DNA of 37,017 nucleotides, taken from assembly GCA_014377385.1 (NCBI GenBank), contig JACMPR010000008.1, positions 1 to 37,017 of the forward strand, written 5' to 3'. The notes under the pieces are model-generated. The model had not been told where the DNA came from. It did not search any database and was given only the letters and a program-made list of their open reading frames with translations. Position 1 is the first letter of the stretch, and the number at the start of each line of letters is the position of its first letter. The DNA is from Ferruginibacter sp. (GTDB lineage: Bacteria; Bacteroidota; Bacteroidia; Chitinophagales; Chitinophagaceae). This document shows, piece after piece, positions 1 through 7,679 of this stretch. A program made the position numbers and the translations under genes.

Positions 1-219
1 CAGCAGGGAAAAGGAACCGGAAGATCCCTGGTAAATTATATTGTGAATGAAATAAAAAAAATTGGCGGACAAATACTGGAATTGAATGTTAACCGGCATA
101 ATCCGGCAGTTTCTTTCTATAATAAAATGGGCTTTGTTATCGCCCGTGAAGAAAATATTGATATTGGGAATGGATTTTTTATGAATGATTATGTGATGGA
201 GTTGAGCGTTAGGAGTTGA
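1..219 (+). CDS. GNAT family N-acetyltransferase, C-terminal part (5' end outside window)
   Basis: The frame is open from base 1 to TGA at 217-219 and gives 72 residues. It opens with QQGKGTGRSL, which fits the acetyl-CoA pyrophosphate-binding loop (Q/R-x-x-G-x-G/A) of motif A in GCN5-related acetyltransferases. About 30 residues later comes NRHNPAVSFYNKMGFVIARE, the typical motif B region of the family (N-x-x-A-x-x-F-Y-x-x-x-G-F). The end, with FFMNDYVMEL, fits the last beta strand. The substrate cannot be told from this fragment; small-molecule or protein N-acetylation are both possible. The gene is cut by the window edge, so length and start are unknown. No clear terminator follows in 220-364. 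Confidence 0.85.
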   Translation, partial: QQGKGTGRSLVNYIVNEIKKIGGQILELNVNRHNPAVSFYNKMGFVIAREENIDIGNGFFMNDYVMELSVRS

Positions 220-364
220 GAATTATAGATTCGCTTTCTCTAAATCAAGCTTTTCTCTCTTATTGCAAGAATTTGGAGATAACGTTAATATTGTAATTGA
301 ACTTTTGAGAATCTCAGTTTAAACTCCGCCGATTTAAAAGCTTCCACTCTCAATTCTAAACTGC

Positions 365-865
365 TTACCACAGCAACTGGTGTGTCTGCTTTATGATACC
401 CATTACAAACACACTTTGTACATTTCCCATATTCTCTATTTGGCTAAGGCGGTTAACATGGAAGTCATAATAGCTGTCCATGTTTTCTTCTACCACCTTT
501 AGCATAAAATCAAATTCTCCGGAAATATTGTAACATTCGATCACTTCATTTAAAGCATTGATCGTTTTAATGAATTTAACACCGGCATTTTTACTATGCT
601 CCTTTAAACTTACGTAACAGATTACCATTAAACCTTTTTTTACTTTGGCATGATCCACCAGCGTTGCATATTGTTTGATTACGCCACTTTGCTCAAGTCT
701 TTTTATACGCTCATGCACCGGCGTTGTACTCAGGTGAATTTTGGCTGATATTTCTTTAACTGTAATGCGGGCATTTTCCTGCAACAGTTTTAGTATAGCA
801 AGGTCCATTTTATCGAGCGCAGGAAGTGTAATAGTCATTTGTTCTTTTTGCTCCGTTTTTTTCAT
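365..865 (-). CDS. Lrp/AsnC family transcriptional regulator
   Basis: A 166-residue protein of the feast/famine regulator family. Residues about 20-70 form the winged helix-turn-helix: MDLAILKLLQENARITVKEI is the classic N-terminal helix, and LSTTPVHERIKRLEQSGVIK is the recognition helix plus wing. The C-terminal half has the alpha/beta RAM (ligand-binding) fold, with the GEFDFMLKV segment typical of Lrp proteins. Such proteins form octamers and bind DNA in response to amino acids. A shorter start at the second Met (MTITLPALDKMD) is possible, since the first ten residues are not part of the fold. It is divergent from ahcY, and each side has an exact TAnnTTTG element, so this protein may control itself and the methionine-cycle gene. 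That target is inference; no operator was identified. Confidence 0.9.
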   Translation of the reverse strand: MKKTEQKEQMTITLPALDKMDLAILKLLQENARITVKEISAKIHLSTTPVHERIKRLEQSGVIKQYATLVDHAKVKKGLMVICYVSLKEHSKNAGVKFIKTINALNEVIECYNISGEFDFMLKVVEENMDSYYDFHVNRLSQIENMGNVQSVFVMGIIKQTHQLLW

Positions 866-916
866 GGTAAACTATAGTTTTATTCTACAAAATACTACAA
901 AAAAGATACTTTATCC

Positions 917-924
917 CAAATTTA
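917..924 (-). promoter_or_regulatory. Candidate -7 promoter element for the Lrp-like gene
   Basis: On the minus strand this reads TAAATTTG, an exact match to the Bacteroidota -7 element TAnnTTTG. It lies about 50 bases upstream of the Lrp-like start codon. I could not place a convincing -33 TTG element, so the call rests on the -7 element and position only. Confidence 0.4.
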
Positions 925-956
925 CAATTATACATAGAATTTAATACCATAAAAGG

Positions 957-964
957 TAAATTTG
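957..964 (+). promoter_or_regulatory. Candidate -7 promoter element for ahcY
   Basis: The sequence TAAATTTG matches TAnnTTTG exactly. It sits 20 bases before the ahcY ATG at 984, giving a predicted 5' leader of about 15 bases. It is divergent from the element at 917-924, so the two -7 boxes lie back to back about 33 bases apart. The -33 element is not clear. Confidence 0.5.
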
Positions 965-983
965 TGTTCTAAAAATAAATAAC

Positions 984-2312
984 ATGTCAACACTAGTAGA
1001 AAAAGGAATTGATTTCGGCCTTGAGTACAAGGTAGCGGATATGAGCCTTGCTGCATGGGGCCGCAAGGAAATTATGTTAGCCGAAGCAGAAATGCCCGGC
1101 CTGATGTCTTTAAGAAAAGAATACGGTGCAAGCCAGCCATTGAAAGGCGCACGCATCGCAGGTTGTCTTCACATGACGATCCAAACAGCAGTATTAATTG
1201 AAACACTGATCGCTTTAGGCGCAGAAGTTAAATGGAGCAGTTGCAACATTTTCTCCACGCAAGACCAGGCTGCCGCGGCTATTGCTGCTACCGGTGTGGG
1301 TGTGTATGCATGGAAAGGTCAAACACAGGAAGAAGCAGACTGGTGTATTGAGCAAACGTTGTTTTTTGGCAGTGGAGATAAACCTTTGAATATGATCCTC
1401 GATGATGGCGGTGATCTTACCAATATTGTTTTTGATTAATATCCTGAGTTGATCGGAAACCTGAAAGGCCTTAGTGAAGAAACCACAACCGGCGTTCATC
1501 GCTTATACGAGCGCATGCAAAAAGGCACTTTGCCTATTCCTGCTATCAACGTAAATGATTCTGTTACCAAATCCAAATTTGATAACAAATATGGTTGCAA
1601 AGAATCATTGGTAGATTCTATCCGTCGTGCTACAGATGTAATGATGGCTGGCAAGGTTGCAGTTGTTGGTGGATACGGTGATGTTGGTAAAGGTTCTGCA
1701 GAAAGCTTACGCGGAGCAGGTGCCCGTGTAATCGTTACCGAGATCGATCCTATCTGTGCTTTACAGGCGGCGATGGATGGTTTTGAAGTGAAGGAAATGA
1801 TTGATGCAGTGAAAGAAGCAGATATCATTGTTACAGCCAGCGGTTGCCGTGACCTGATCACTGCAAAGCATTTTGAAGCAATGAAAGACAAAGCGATTGT
1901 TTGTAACATCGGCCACTTTGATATAGAAATCGATATGGCCTGGTTGAATCAAACACACGGCGAAACAAAAAATACCATTAAACCACAGGTTGATCTTTAT
2001 ACCATTAATGGCAAAGATGTAATCATTCTTGCAGAAGGCCGTTTGGTAAATTTAGGCTGTGCAACAGGCCATCCTAGTTTTGTAATGAGTAATTCATTTA
2101 CTAACCAGACACTTGCCCAGATTGAGCTTTGGACAAACACTGATAAATATGAGAACAAGGTTTATGTATTACCAAAGCACCTTGACGAAAAAGTTGCCCG
2201 TTTACACCTTGCAAAAATCGGTGTTGTATTGGAAGAATTAACTACCGAACAATCAGAATATTTAGGCGTTTCCAAAGAAGGCCCGTTTAAATCTGAAATG
2301 TATCGTTATTAA
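984..2312 (+). pseudogene. ahcY: Adenosylhomocysteinase (SAH hydrolase) interrupted by an in-frame TAA
   Basis: SAH hydrolase splits S-adenosylhomocysteine into adenosine and homocysteine in the cytosol, removing the product inhibitor of methyltransferases. Read through, the frame is 442 codons, close to the family's usual size. Residues 1-151 carry the substrate-domain motifs [33 protein letters not shown] and LDDGGDLTN. The rest has [18 protein letters not shown], the NAD-binding loop [12 protein letters not shown], and the C-terminal KSEMYRY. At codon 152 (1437-1439) the frame has TAA between VFD and YPEL. SAH hydrolases normally read VFDEYPEL here, so one G-to-T change of GAA explains it. 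Nothing is frameshifted and both halves are otherwise intact. It could be a sequencing error, a very recent nonsense mutation or, less likely, readthrough. The downstream half has a possible TTG start at 1449, but it would lack the substrate domain. Confidence 0.93.
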
Positions 2313-2361
2313 GAAAGCTACCAGTTATAAGCTTTAAGCTACAGCTACATATGTTTATTGT

Positions 2362-2397
2362 AAAACCCGCCTCGTAATGATGCGGGTTTTATTTTTT
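2362..2397 (+). terminator. Rho-independent terminator after ahcY
   Basis: AAAACCCGC at 2362-2370 pairs perfectly with GCGGGTTTT at 2382-2390 across an 11-base loop, followed by ATTTTTT. It lies 50 bases after the ahcY stop. The A-rich left flank could also let it act on the other strand. The whole gap 2313-2649 holds only this hairpin, one copy of a repeated 15-mer and a promoter for the next gene. Confidence 0.85.
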
Positions 2398-2431
2398 GTC
2401 CAGGCAGCAGCAGCAATTCTCAGCTTCAGTG

Positions 2432-2446
2432 GCGTCGCACACTTGT
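2432..2446 (+). repeat. Copy 1 of the REP-like 15-mer GCGTCGCACACTTGT
   Basis: This exact 15-mer occurs again at 31589-31603 and, inverted, at 31639-31653. The preceding bases also agree with the 31.6-kb copy (CTTCA, two variable bases, then GG), so the shared segment is about 22 bases. This copy has no inverted partner nearby. Confidence 0.7.
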
Positions 2447-2622
2447 GCAGCAGATATCAATTCGGGAAAATAATGTTTAATTACAGAAGCATCCCCGGTA
2501 AAAAAACATTTGACAGTTTGCTATGAAAAAACTGTAAAGGGCTTCAGTAAATAGATTGATGCGAACTAATAATCGCAAAGGTTAAAATATCTTCTTTACA
2601 TTTTATTTAACGCACTGCCAGC

Positions 2623-2630
2623 TACATTTG
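2623..2630 (+). promoter_or_regulatory. Candidate -7 promoter element for the YiaA-like gene
   Basis: TACATTTG matches TAnnTTTG exactly and lies 19 bases before the ATG at 2650. This supports ATG 2650 as the start of the downstream membrane protein. No clear -33 element is seen. Confidence 0.45.
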
Positions 2631-2649
2631 GGTAACCAAAAAATGACAT

Positions 2650-3057
2650 ATGTTACAAAAACCATCCAATGCTTTTATTGCTGCCTCATGGATAGCGTTG
2701 GGAACAGGCATGACAGGGTTTATGATAGGACTTTGGAATGCAGAAATGATGCTAAACGAAAAAGGTTATTATTTCACTGTATTGATGTTTGCACTCTTTG
2801 CAGTTGTGTCCCTGCAAAAAAGTGTGCGGGACAGGCTGGAAGGTTTAGCGGTAACCGACATTTATTACGGCCTGTGCTGGTTTGCCAGCATGTTGTCTAT
2901 CATATTATTGGTTATAGGTTTATGGAATACAGGATTATTACCGAGTGAAAAAGGGTTTTATGCTTTCTCTTTTTTGCTGTCATTATTCGGTGCCGTTACC
3001 GTGCAGAAAAATACCAGGGATCTCAACAATGCCCTACACAGCATTCCAAAAGATTAA
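2650..3057 (+). CDS. YiaA/YiaB-type inner-membrane protein (YiaAB two-helix domain)
   Basis: A 135-residue hydrophobic protein made of two related halves. Residues about 7-62 and 72-127 each have two membrane helices, joined by the repeated pattern IGLWN, then a short polar stretch with EKGYY or EKGFY, and then VSLQKSVRD or VTVQKNTRD. This internal duplication and the IGLWN/EKG/QK-x-x-RD signature fit the YiaAB two-helix domain family, known from E. coli YiaA and YiaB, whose function is not established. Four membrane segments are predicted, with both polar QK..RD stretches on one face. It stands alone, with its own candidate promoter and no partner genes. A shifted frame from 2628 is an overlapping shadow. 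Confidence 0.85.
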   Translation: MLQKPSNAFIAASWIALGTGMTGFMIGLWNAEMMLNEKGYYFTVLMFALFAVVSLQKSVRDRLEGLAVTDIYYGLCWFASMLSIILLVIGLWNTGLLPSEKGFYAFSFLLSLFGAVTVQKNTRDLNNALHSIPKD

Positions 3058-3285
3058 TTGAACCATTCCTAATGCCATTTTGAATTGAACAGTTCCCGAC
3101 CGGAGCCGCTCAATTTATTTTAAGAAGGCGCATCAACTTCAATCTTTAAAAAAAATATCCAATTACTCAAATTAACAGGCTTTGCATTGCCGTAGACGGG
3201 CTTGTAGCAAATAAATTCCTGGTAATATCGTCGATACCATGTGTTATTTCGCAAAAGTTGGATAGAAAAAATGCAGCGCCAGGGC

Positions 3286-4329
3286 TCAATGTTCTTCCTC
3301 AAAATATATTTTATAAAACTTCTTGCCGCTTTCATCCGTTCCTTTTTCAATAAGGTCGCGGCGCCCATGAATATAAATATGAAAATTCTTATCAAGTTTT
3401 AAGACTGATTTAAAAAGCTTTTGTTGCTTTTTAACTGCCGCTAAACTAATATCAAACTCATCTTCTATTTCATAATTACGTGCCGCTTCAAAATTCTTTT
3501 TGTAGTTCTTAAAACTGTCAACCACTTCAGGCTGGTGAATGACTTCGGTTGCAAATTCATCCATATTGAACTGGTCATGTGTTTTAAAATAATCCATGCT
3601 GCGGTTCATCATTTCCAGTTGATCAGATTTACCTGCATTAAATTGTTCAGGAAATTCATTGCCGGCGAATTGCCGGCACAAGGCAAGGTATTTATCGGTA
3701 TGATGATAATTATCTGCAATCGGTTGTACCTGTAAAAAATCATTTACCCAATATTGTGCATCCTGTTGTTTATTGGTGTGGTCAATCACGCAAACTTTAT
3801 ACCCATCAGCAGCATTGGATTTGAAAATAAGACAACCTTTATCCGGTTTGTTCACATTTATTCCATCCTCCCGGATCATCTCCAGGCTTTCCCCGTGCTC
3901 AAATATTTTTAAAAAAGTTTCTTTGTTCTCTGATTTAAAAATACCAAGTGCCTGTACAACGTCGTTTTCAAACGGAACATTGTCCAGCAATACCACACAC
4001 AACTCCCCTTCTTTCACTTTTACATGGGTAGATTTACTGTAAAGAAATTGCGCCAGTTGGTTACTGTGTTTTATGAAATTTTCTTTGTCGTGAAAAATAC
4101 GTGTCACATACTGATACACCTCATTCATTTTTACATCATGCAGATGCGTAAAACGATTTAACTCATTTTCGTTTATGGAGCTCAGGAAATATTTCAATAA
4201 CAATTTGTGCAGCAAGCCATCGTTTAAAGTAAGGGTATTTAAAGACAGCCTCAGTTCTTCCCCGCGTGTTGGATTACCAATTTTGTGAACGATGGCTCTC
4301 AGTAGGGTTACATTTTCAATTCCAGTCAT
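3286..4329 (-). CDS. Nucleoid-associated protein, NdpA/YejK-like
   Basis: A 347-residue soluble protein that resembles the NdpA (YejK, 37-kDa nucleoid-associated) family. Supporting segments are the N-terminal VTLLRAIVHKIGN, FLYSKSTHVKVKEGELCVVLLDNV in the middle, and the C-terminal NFHIYIHGRRDLIEKGTDE followed by GKKFYKIYFEEE, the usual family end. Members bind the nucleoid; their role in Bacteroidota is not well known. I chose ATG at 4329 rather than the in-frame TTG at 4335, because the TTG lies inside a perfect -7 promoter element (4333-4340). That element predicts transcription starting at or next to the ATG. The next gene upstream is in the same direction but over 60 bases away, so this gene is probably transcribed alone. 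Confidence 0.8.
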   Translation of the reverse strand: MTGIENVTLLRAIVHKIGNPTRGEELRLSLNTLTLNDGLLHKLLLKYFLSSINENELNRFTHLHDVKMNEVYQYVTRIFHDKENFIKHSNQLAQFLYSKSTHVKVKEGELCVVLLDNVPFENDVVQALGIFKSENKETFLKIFEHGESLEMIREDGINVNKPDKGCLIFKSNAADGYKVCVIDHTNKQQDAQYWVNDFLQVQPIADNYHHTDKYLALCRQFAGNEFPEQFNAGKSDQLEMMNRSMDYFKTHDQFNMDEFATEVIHQPEVVDSFKNYKKNFEAARNYEIEDEFDISLAAVKKQQKLFKSVLKLDKNFHIYIHGRRDLIEKGTDESGKKFYKIYFEEEH

Positions 4330-4332
4330 GCG

Positions 4333-4340
4333 CAAAAGTA
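4333..4340 (-). promoter_or_regulatory. -7 promoter element abutting the NdpA-like start codon (predicted leaderless mRNA)
   Basis: On the minus strand this reads TACTTTTG, an exact TAnnTTTG match, and ends only 3 bases before the ATG at 4329. With the usual spacing, the transcript would begin at or within a base or two of the A of the start codon. Confidence 0.5.
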
Positions 4341-4397
4341 AGTAGTATGCCGTTAAATGAAGGGTGGCAGCTTCTCAAAATTCACCTGCCTTTTTAA

Positions 4398-5471
4398 TCA
4401 GGCTACAGTGATGTCTTTTGCGAGGTAAACATCCTGAATGGTATTCAAAATCCTGACACCATCAGCCATTGGCTTCTGAAATGATTTTCTTCCGGAGATT
4501 AATCCCGTTCCGCCGGCCCTTTTATTGATAACTGCGGTGATGGCTGCCTCTTTAAGATCAGTGTCACCGGCAGATGCACCGCCGGAATTTATCAGGCCAG
4601 CCCTGCCCATGTAACAATTTGCCACCTGGTACCGGCAAAGATCGATGGGATTATCTGAGGCGAGGTCTGTGTACATGCGTTTGTCTAACTTGCCATAGCT
4701 GCTATTGCCAGTATTCATTGCTTTAAAGCCGCCATTGTTTTCCGGCAGTTTTTGCTTGATGATATCGGCCTGGATAGTTGCACCCAGGTAATTCGCCTGC
4801 CCTGTCAGATCTGCCGAGACGTGATAATCCACGCCGTCTTTTTTAAAGGAATCATTCCGTAAGTAACACCAAAGGATAGTCGCCATTCCCATTTCATGCG
4901 CTTCCGCAAATGCCCTGGCTACTTCTACTATCTGGCGGCCAGCTTCCGGCGAACCAAAATAAATGGTGGCACCAACTGCAGCAGCTCCCAAATTCCATGC
5001 TTCTCTTACCGTGCCATACATAATCTGGTCAGCCTTATTGGGATATGTAAGTAATTCGTTGTGATTTATTTTTACGATGAATGGGATCTTGTGCGCATAT
5101 TTTCTTGCCAGCATTCCCAATCCGCCATATGTTGTAGCTACTGCATTACAGCCCCCTTCAATACCAAGTTTGATAATATTTTCGGGATCAAAATAAATGG
5201 GGTTTGGCGCAAAAGAAGCACCGGCACTGTGCTCCACGCCCTGGTCCACCGGCAATATGGATAAATAGCCGGTACCTGCAAGTCTTCCAAAATTGAATAT
5301 GCGGGAAAGGTTATTGAGCGTTTGAATATTTCTGTCGGATAAAGCATATATATCATCAACAAAATCGGGAGACGGTAATTTAAGTTTGTCCTTTGTAATT
5401 GCTGAACAGGTATAAGTCAGTAATTTTTCATTCTCAGGGCCAATTAGCGTAGCAATGTCATTTTGATTCAT
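4398..5471 (-). CDS. fbaB: Class I fructose-bisphosphate aldolase (FbaB/DhnA type)
   Basis: Cleaves or forms fructose 1,6-bisphosphate through a Schiff base in glycolysis and gluconeogenesis. The 357 residues are close to E. coli FbaB (350). Recognisable segments include [13 protein letters not shown] (about 72-84), [18 protein letters not shown] (131-139), [24 protein letters not shown], and [20 protein letters not shown] (231-250). K239 in ADIIKQK is the likely Schiff-base lysine by family position. The C-terminal [12 protein letters not shown] is the phosphate-binding region. The protein is not the metal-dependent class II type. It sits between an NdpA-like gene and the divergent pdxJ, and no operon partner is evident. 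No exact TAnnTTTG element was found upstream; a near match (TACATTTA, 5493-5500) lies about 20 bases before the ATG. Confidence 0.93.
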   Translation of the reverse strand: MNQNDIATLIGPENEKLLTYTCSAITKDKLKLPSPDFVDDIYALSDRNIQTLNNLSRIFNFGRLAGTGYLSILPVDQGVEHSAGASFAPNPIYFDPENIIKLGIEGGCNAVATTYGGLGMLARKYAHKIPFIVKINHNELLTYPNKADQIMYGTVREAWNLGAAAVGATIYFGSPEAGRQIVEVARAFAEAHEMGMATILWCYLRNDSFKKDGVDYHVSADLTGQANYLGATIQADIIKQKLPENNGGFKAMNTGNSSYGKLDKRMYTDLASDNPIDLCRYQVANCYMGRAGLINSGGASAGDTDLKEAAITAVINKRAGGTGLISGRKSFQKPMADGVRILNTIQDVYLAKDITVA

Positions 5472-5663
5472 ACAGCAGTTTTAGACAATAAATGTAGACT
5501 TAAATATTTTCTTCCGGCAACGGTTGGTTATAATATTTCTAATAAATGACAGGTCAGTGCAAAGTATTATTTTATTCAGCTTGATGGACCTCATAAAAAC
5601 TGAATCAGGGATCGAATTCTCACGGGTCGTTCAGTTTGGCCGGAATACGCAGCGCAAATAAAG

Positions 5664-5717
5664 TTTGTCTCATCCCGGAGCTTTGCATCTTTGCGTGAAA
5701 TTCCTTTGCATCTTTGC
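5664..5717 (+). promoter_or_regulatory. Tandem promoter-like repeats upstream of pdxJ
   Basis: The 14-mer CTTTGCATCTTTGC occurs at 5681-5694 and again at 5704-5717, 23 bases apart. Each copy holds CATCTTTG, one base from the TAnnTTTG consensus. The first has TTTG at 5664-5667, 18 bases upstream, which fits a -33 element. The second would start transcription about 12 bases before the pdxJ ATG at 5733. They may be two tandem promoters or a promoter with a duplicated operator. Confidence 0.45.
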
Positions 5718-5732
5718 ATAATAAATCACTGA

Positions 5733-6461
5733 ATGACAAAACTTTCCGTAAATATCAACAAACTTGCCACGTTGCGCAATTCCCGTGGCGGCGACAATCC
5801 AAACCTGGTGCAGGCAGCGAAAGATATTGAACGTTTTGGTGCAGATGGGATAACGGTGCACCCGCGGCCAGATGAGCGTCATATCAGATACCAGGATGTG
5901 TTTGATCTTAAAAAAATAATCACAACAGAATTTAATATAGAAGGAAATCCAACTGAGAAAAGATTTGTTGACCTTGTACTGGCAAATACACCTACGCAGG
6001 TGACTTTGGTTCCTGACACATTGGGACAACTTACAAGTAATCACGGCTGGAATACGGTTGAGCATCAAGCTTATTTGAAAGGGTTAATAGCCGTTTTTAA
6101 AAATGCAGGCATAAGGGTTTCCATATTTGTTGACGCGGACGTACGCATGGTGGAAGCAGCAAAAGCAACGGGCACAGACAGAATTGAATTGTACACCGAA
6201 GCATATGCAACCGGCTGGGCAAGTGGCAACGGGGAGGCTGCTATTGAACCATATATAGCAGCTGCATTAAAAGCAACTGAACTCGGAATGGGTATCAATG
6301 CAGGGCATGATCTTGACCTGGATAATTTGAACTATTTTGCTCAAAAGATACCCGGGCTGGCGGAGGTTTCCATCGGGCACGCGTTGATCTGCGATGCCAT
6401 CTATTTAGGTTTGGAAAACGTAGTACAATTGTATAAGGGCCGACTGAAAGAAAGGATGTAA
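5733..6461 (+). CDS. pdxJ: Pyridoxine 5'-phosphate synthase
   Basis: The last step of the DXP-dependent vitamin B6 pathway: condenses 3-amino-1-hydroxyacetone phosphate with 1-deoxyxylulose 5-phosphate to give pyridoxine phosphate. The 242 residues match the usual PdxJ length and make one TIM barrel. Clear family segments are the N-terminal LSVNINKLATLRNSRGG, DGITVHPRPDERHIRYQD (about 40-56), NIEGNPT, VTLVPD, VSIFVDADVRMVEAA, IELYTEAYA, GINAGHDL (residues near 190) and EVSIGHALICDAIYLGL, which is the standard C-terminal block. It is divergent from fbaB and convergent with the TlpA-like gene. Two promoter-like repeats lie directly upstream. No other B6 gene is in the window. Confidence 0.97.
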   Translation: MTKLSVNINKLATLRNSRGGDNPNLVQAAKDIERFGADGITVHPRPDERHIRYQDVFDLKKIITTEFNIEGNPTEKRFVDLVLANTPTQVTLVPDTLGQLTSNHGWNTVEHQAYLKGLIAVFKNAGIRVSIFVDADVRMVEAAKATGTDRIELYTEAYATGWASGNGEAAIEPYIAAALKATELGMGINAGHDLDLDNLNYFAQKIPGLAEVSIGHALICDAIYLGLENVVQLYKGRLKERM

Positions 6462-6524
6462 CCGGGGAAAAAGCCGGAGTATCCAAATGATTCTACCTGC
6501 ATTTAACTTCCGGCGCCTCTCAAA

Positions 6525-7598
6525 TTATTTTATTACACTCGCCAATTTACTTTCCAGGGCTGAGCCACGAAGATTTTTACCGATAACGATACCGGAAGGA
6601 TCAACAAGGAAATTCTGTGGTATGCTTTGGATCTGGAATTGCTGGGCCACAGCATTGCTCCAGAATTTAAGGTCACTGACATGTGTCCAGGTAAGTCCAT
6701 CAGCAGCGATTGCGTCTATCCATGGCTGTTTTGTTTTATCAAGAGAAATACCGAGTACAGTGAAATTTCTATCCTTATATTTATTGAAAACACTTACCAC
6801 GTTGGGATTCTCCTGGCGGCAAGGGCCACACCAGCTCGCCCAAAAATCAACCAAAACATATTTACCGCGGAATGAGGAAAGGCTAACCATCTTTCCTTCC
6901 GTATCTTCCTGCGAAAAATCCGCCAATGGTTTACCGAGGGGATTTTTTTTGGCTTCGCCGATCAGTTGGGCAATGTAGTTTCCTATGGGAGATGCCTGTA
7001 TCTTGGGATCCAGGTTACCATACAATTCCTCCGTCAATTCCGCTTTTCCGGTCAGCTGGTTGTTCCGGTAAATTGCCAGTGGAGCTATGTATGAGGACTT
7101 ATTTTTTCGGGCAAAATCTTCCATCATGCCGGCTACTTTTTTTATGGAAGCAGAATCGGTACTGCCTTCCTGCGCAAATAATTTTTCGTAGGGTTTTACC
7201 AACTTATTATAGACGGCAAAATCATCGTTCGTTTTAGAACCTTTGATCACAGCCTGGTCCAATGCATCTTTTTTCGCACTAAGTGTGACAATACTATTGT
7301 CAAGAAACATCGTGATATAGGGCGCTGTTTTATTAAATGAGATGAGTTTAAAATCCGGGAATTGCAATTTGCCGGTAAAACTAAAATTACCGTGTTCAAT
7401 TTTAGTAGTTAATTCAGGCTGACCATTATTGCCGTTTAGTAAATCCACGGTAGTCCCTTCCGGAAATCCTGTTACAGTACCGTTTATCTGGTAGCTATCT
7501 GCCGCAGAGACAGGCTTTGCGGTTGTTCCTTTAGATTTTAACTGCGATAATCCAACCAATGGCATTAATAGTAAAATAAGCAGGTATTTCTTCATCAT
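6525..7598 (-). CDS. TlpA-like thiol-disulfide oxidoreductase with N-terminal DUF4369-like domain
   Basis: A 357-residue exported protein. Residues 1-19 are a signal peptide (MMKKYLLILLLMPLVGLSQ). Residues about 35-120 form a beta-rich domain with YQINGTVTGFPEGTTVDLL, as in DUF4369 domains that often precede thioredoxin modules in Bacteroidota. A helical linker follows, and residues about 222-357 are an AhpC/TSA-TlpA thioredoxin fold. The active site WCGPC is at 256-260, after GKYVLVDFWAS. The cis-proline block IQSIPQNFLVDPSGIV is near residue 320. It probably reduces or isomerises disulfides in the periplasm. A second ATG directly follows the first, so the start may be one codon shorter. It lies convergent to pdxJ and just downstream of trpA, but an 81-base gap makes co-transcription uncertain. 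Confidence 0.92.
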   Translation of the reverse strand: MMKKYLLILLLMPLVGLSQLKSKGTTAKPVSAADSYQINGTVTGFPEGTTVDLLNGNNGQPELTTKIEHGNFSFTGKLQFPDFKLISFNKTAPYITMFLDNSIVTLSAKKDALDQAVIKGSKTNDDFAVYNKLVKPYEKLFAQEGSTDSASIKKVAGMMEDFARKNKSSYIAPLAIYRNNQLTGKAELTEELYGNLDPKIQASPIGNYIAQLIGEAKKNPLGKPLADFSQEDTEGKMVSLSSFRGKYVLVDFWASWCGPCRQENPNVVSVFNKYKDRNFTVLGISLDKTKQPWIDAIAADGLTWTHVSDLKFWSNAVAQQFQIQSIPQNFLVDPSGIVIGKNLRGSALESKLASVIK

Positions 7599-7679
7599 GA
7601 TTTTTTTTTAAATTTCCATTTAAGGCGGTACCGCAATCTAACTTTTTTCGCCATTTTTACCTAACCATTCAACGAAAAT

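Noticed and set aside
866-983. SAM or SAH riboswitch before ahcY
   Set aside because: The predicted leader is only about 15 bases, too short for any known SAM or SAH riboswitch.
1437-1439. Programmed stop-codon readthrough or an alternative code in ahcY
   Set aside because: TAA followed by T is an efficient terminator context and TAA serves as a normal stop elsewhere in the window, so an error or nonsense mutation is simpler.
2628-2948. Overlapping frame in the YiaA-like region
   Set aside because: Shifted copy of the real membrane-protein frame at 2650-3057, with a much poorer protein pattern.
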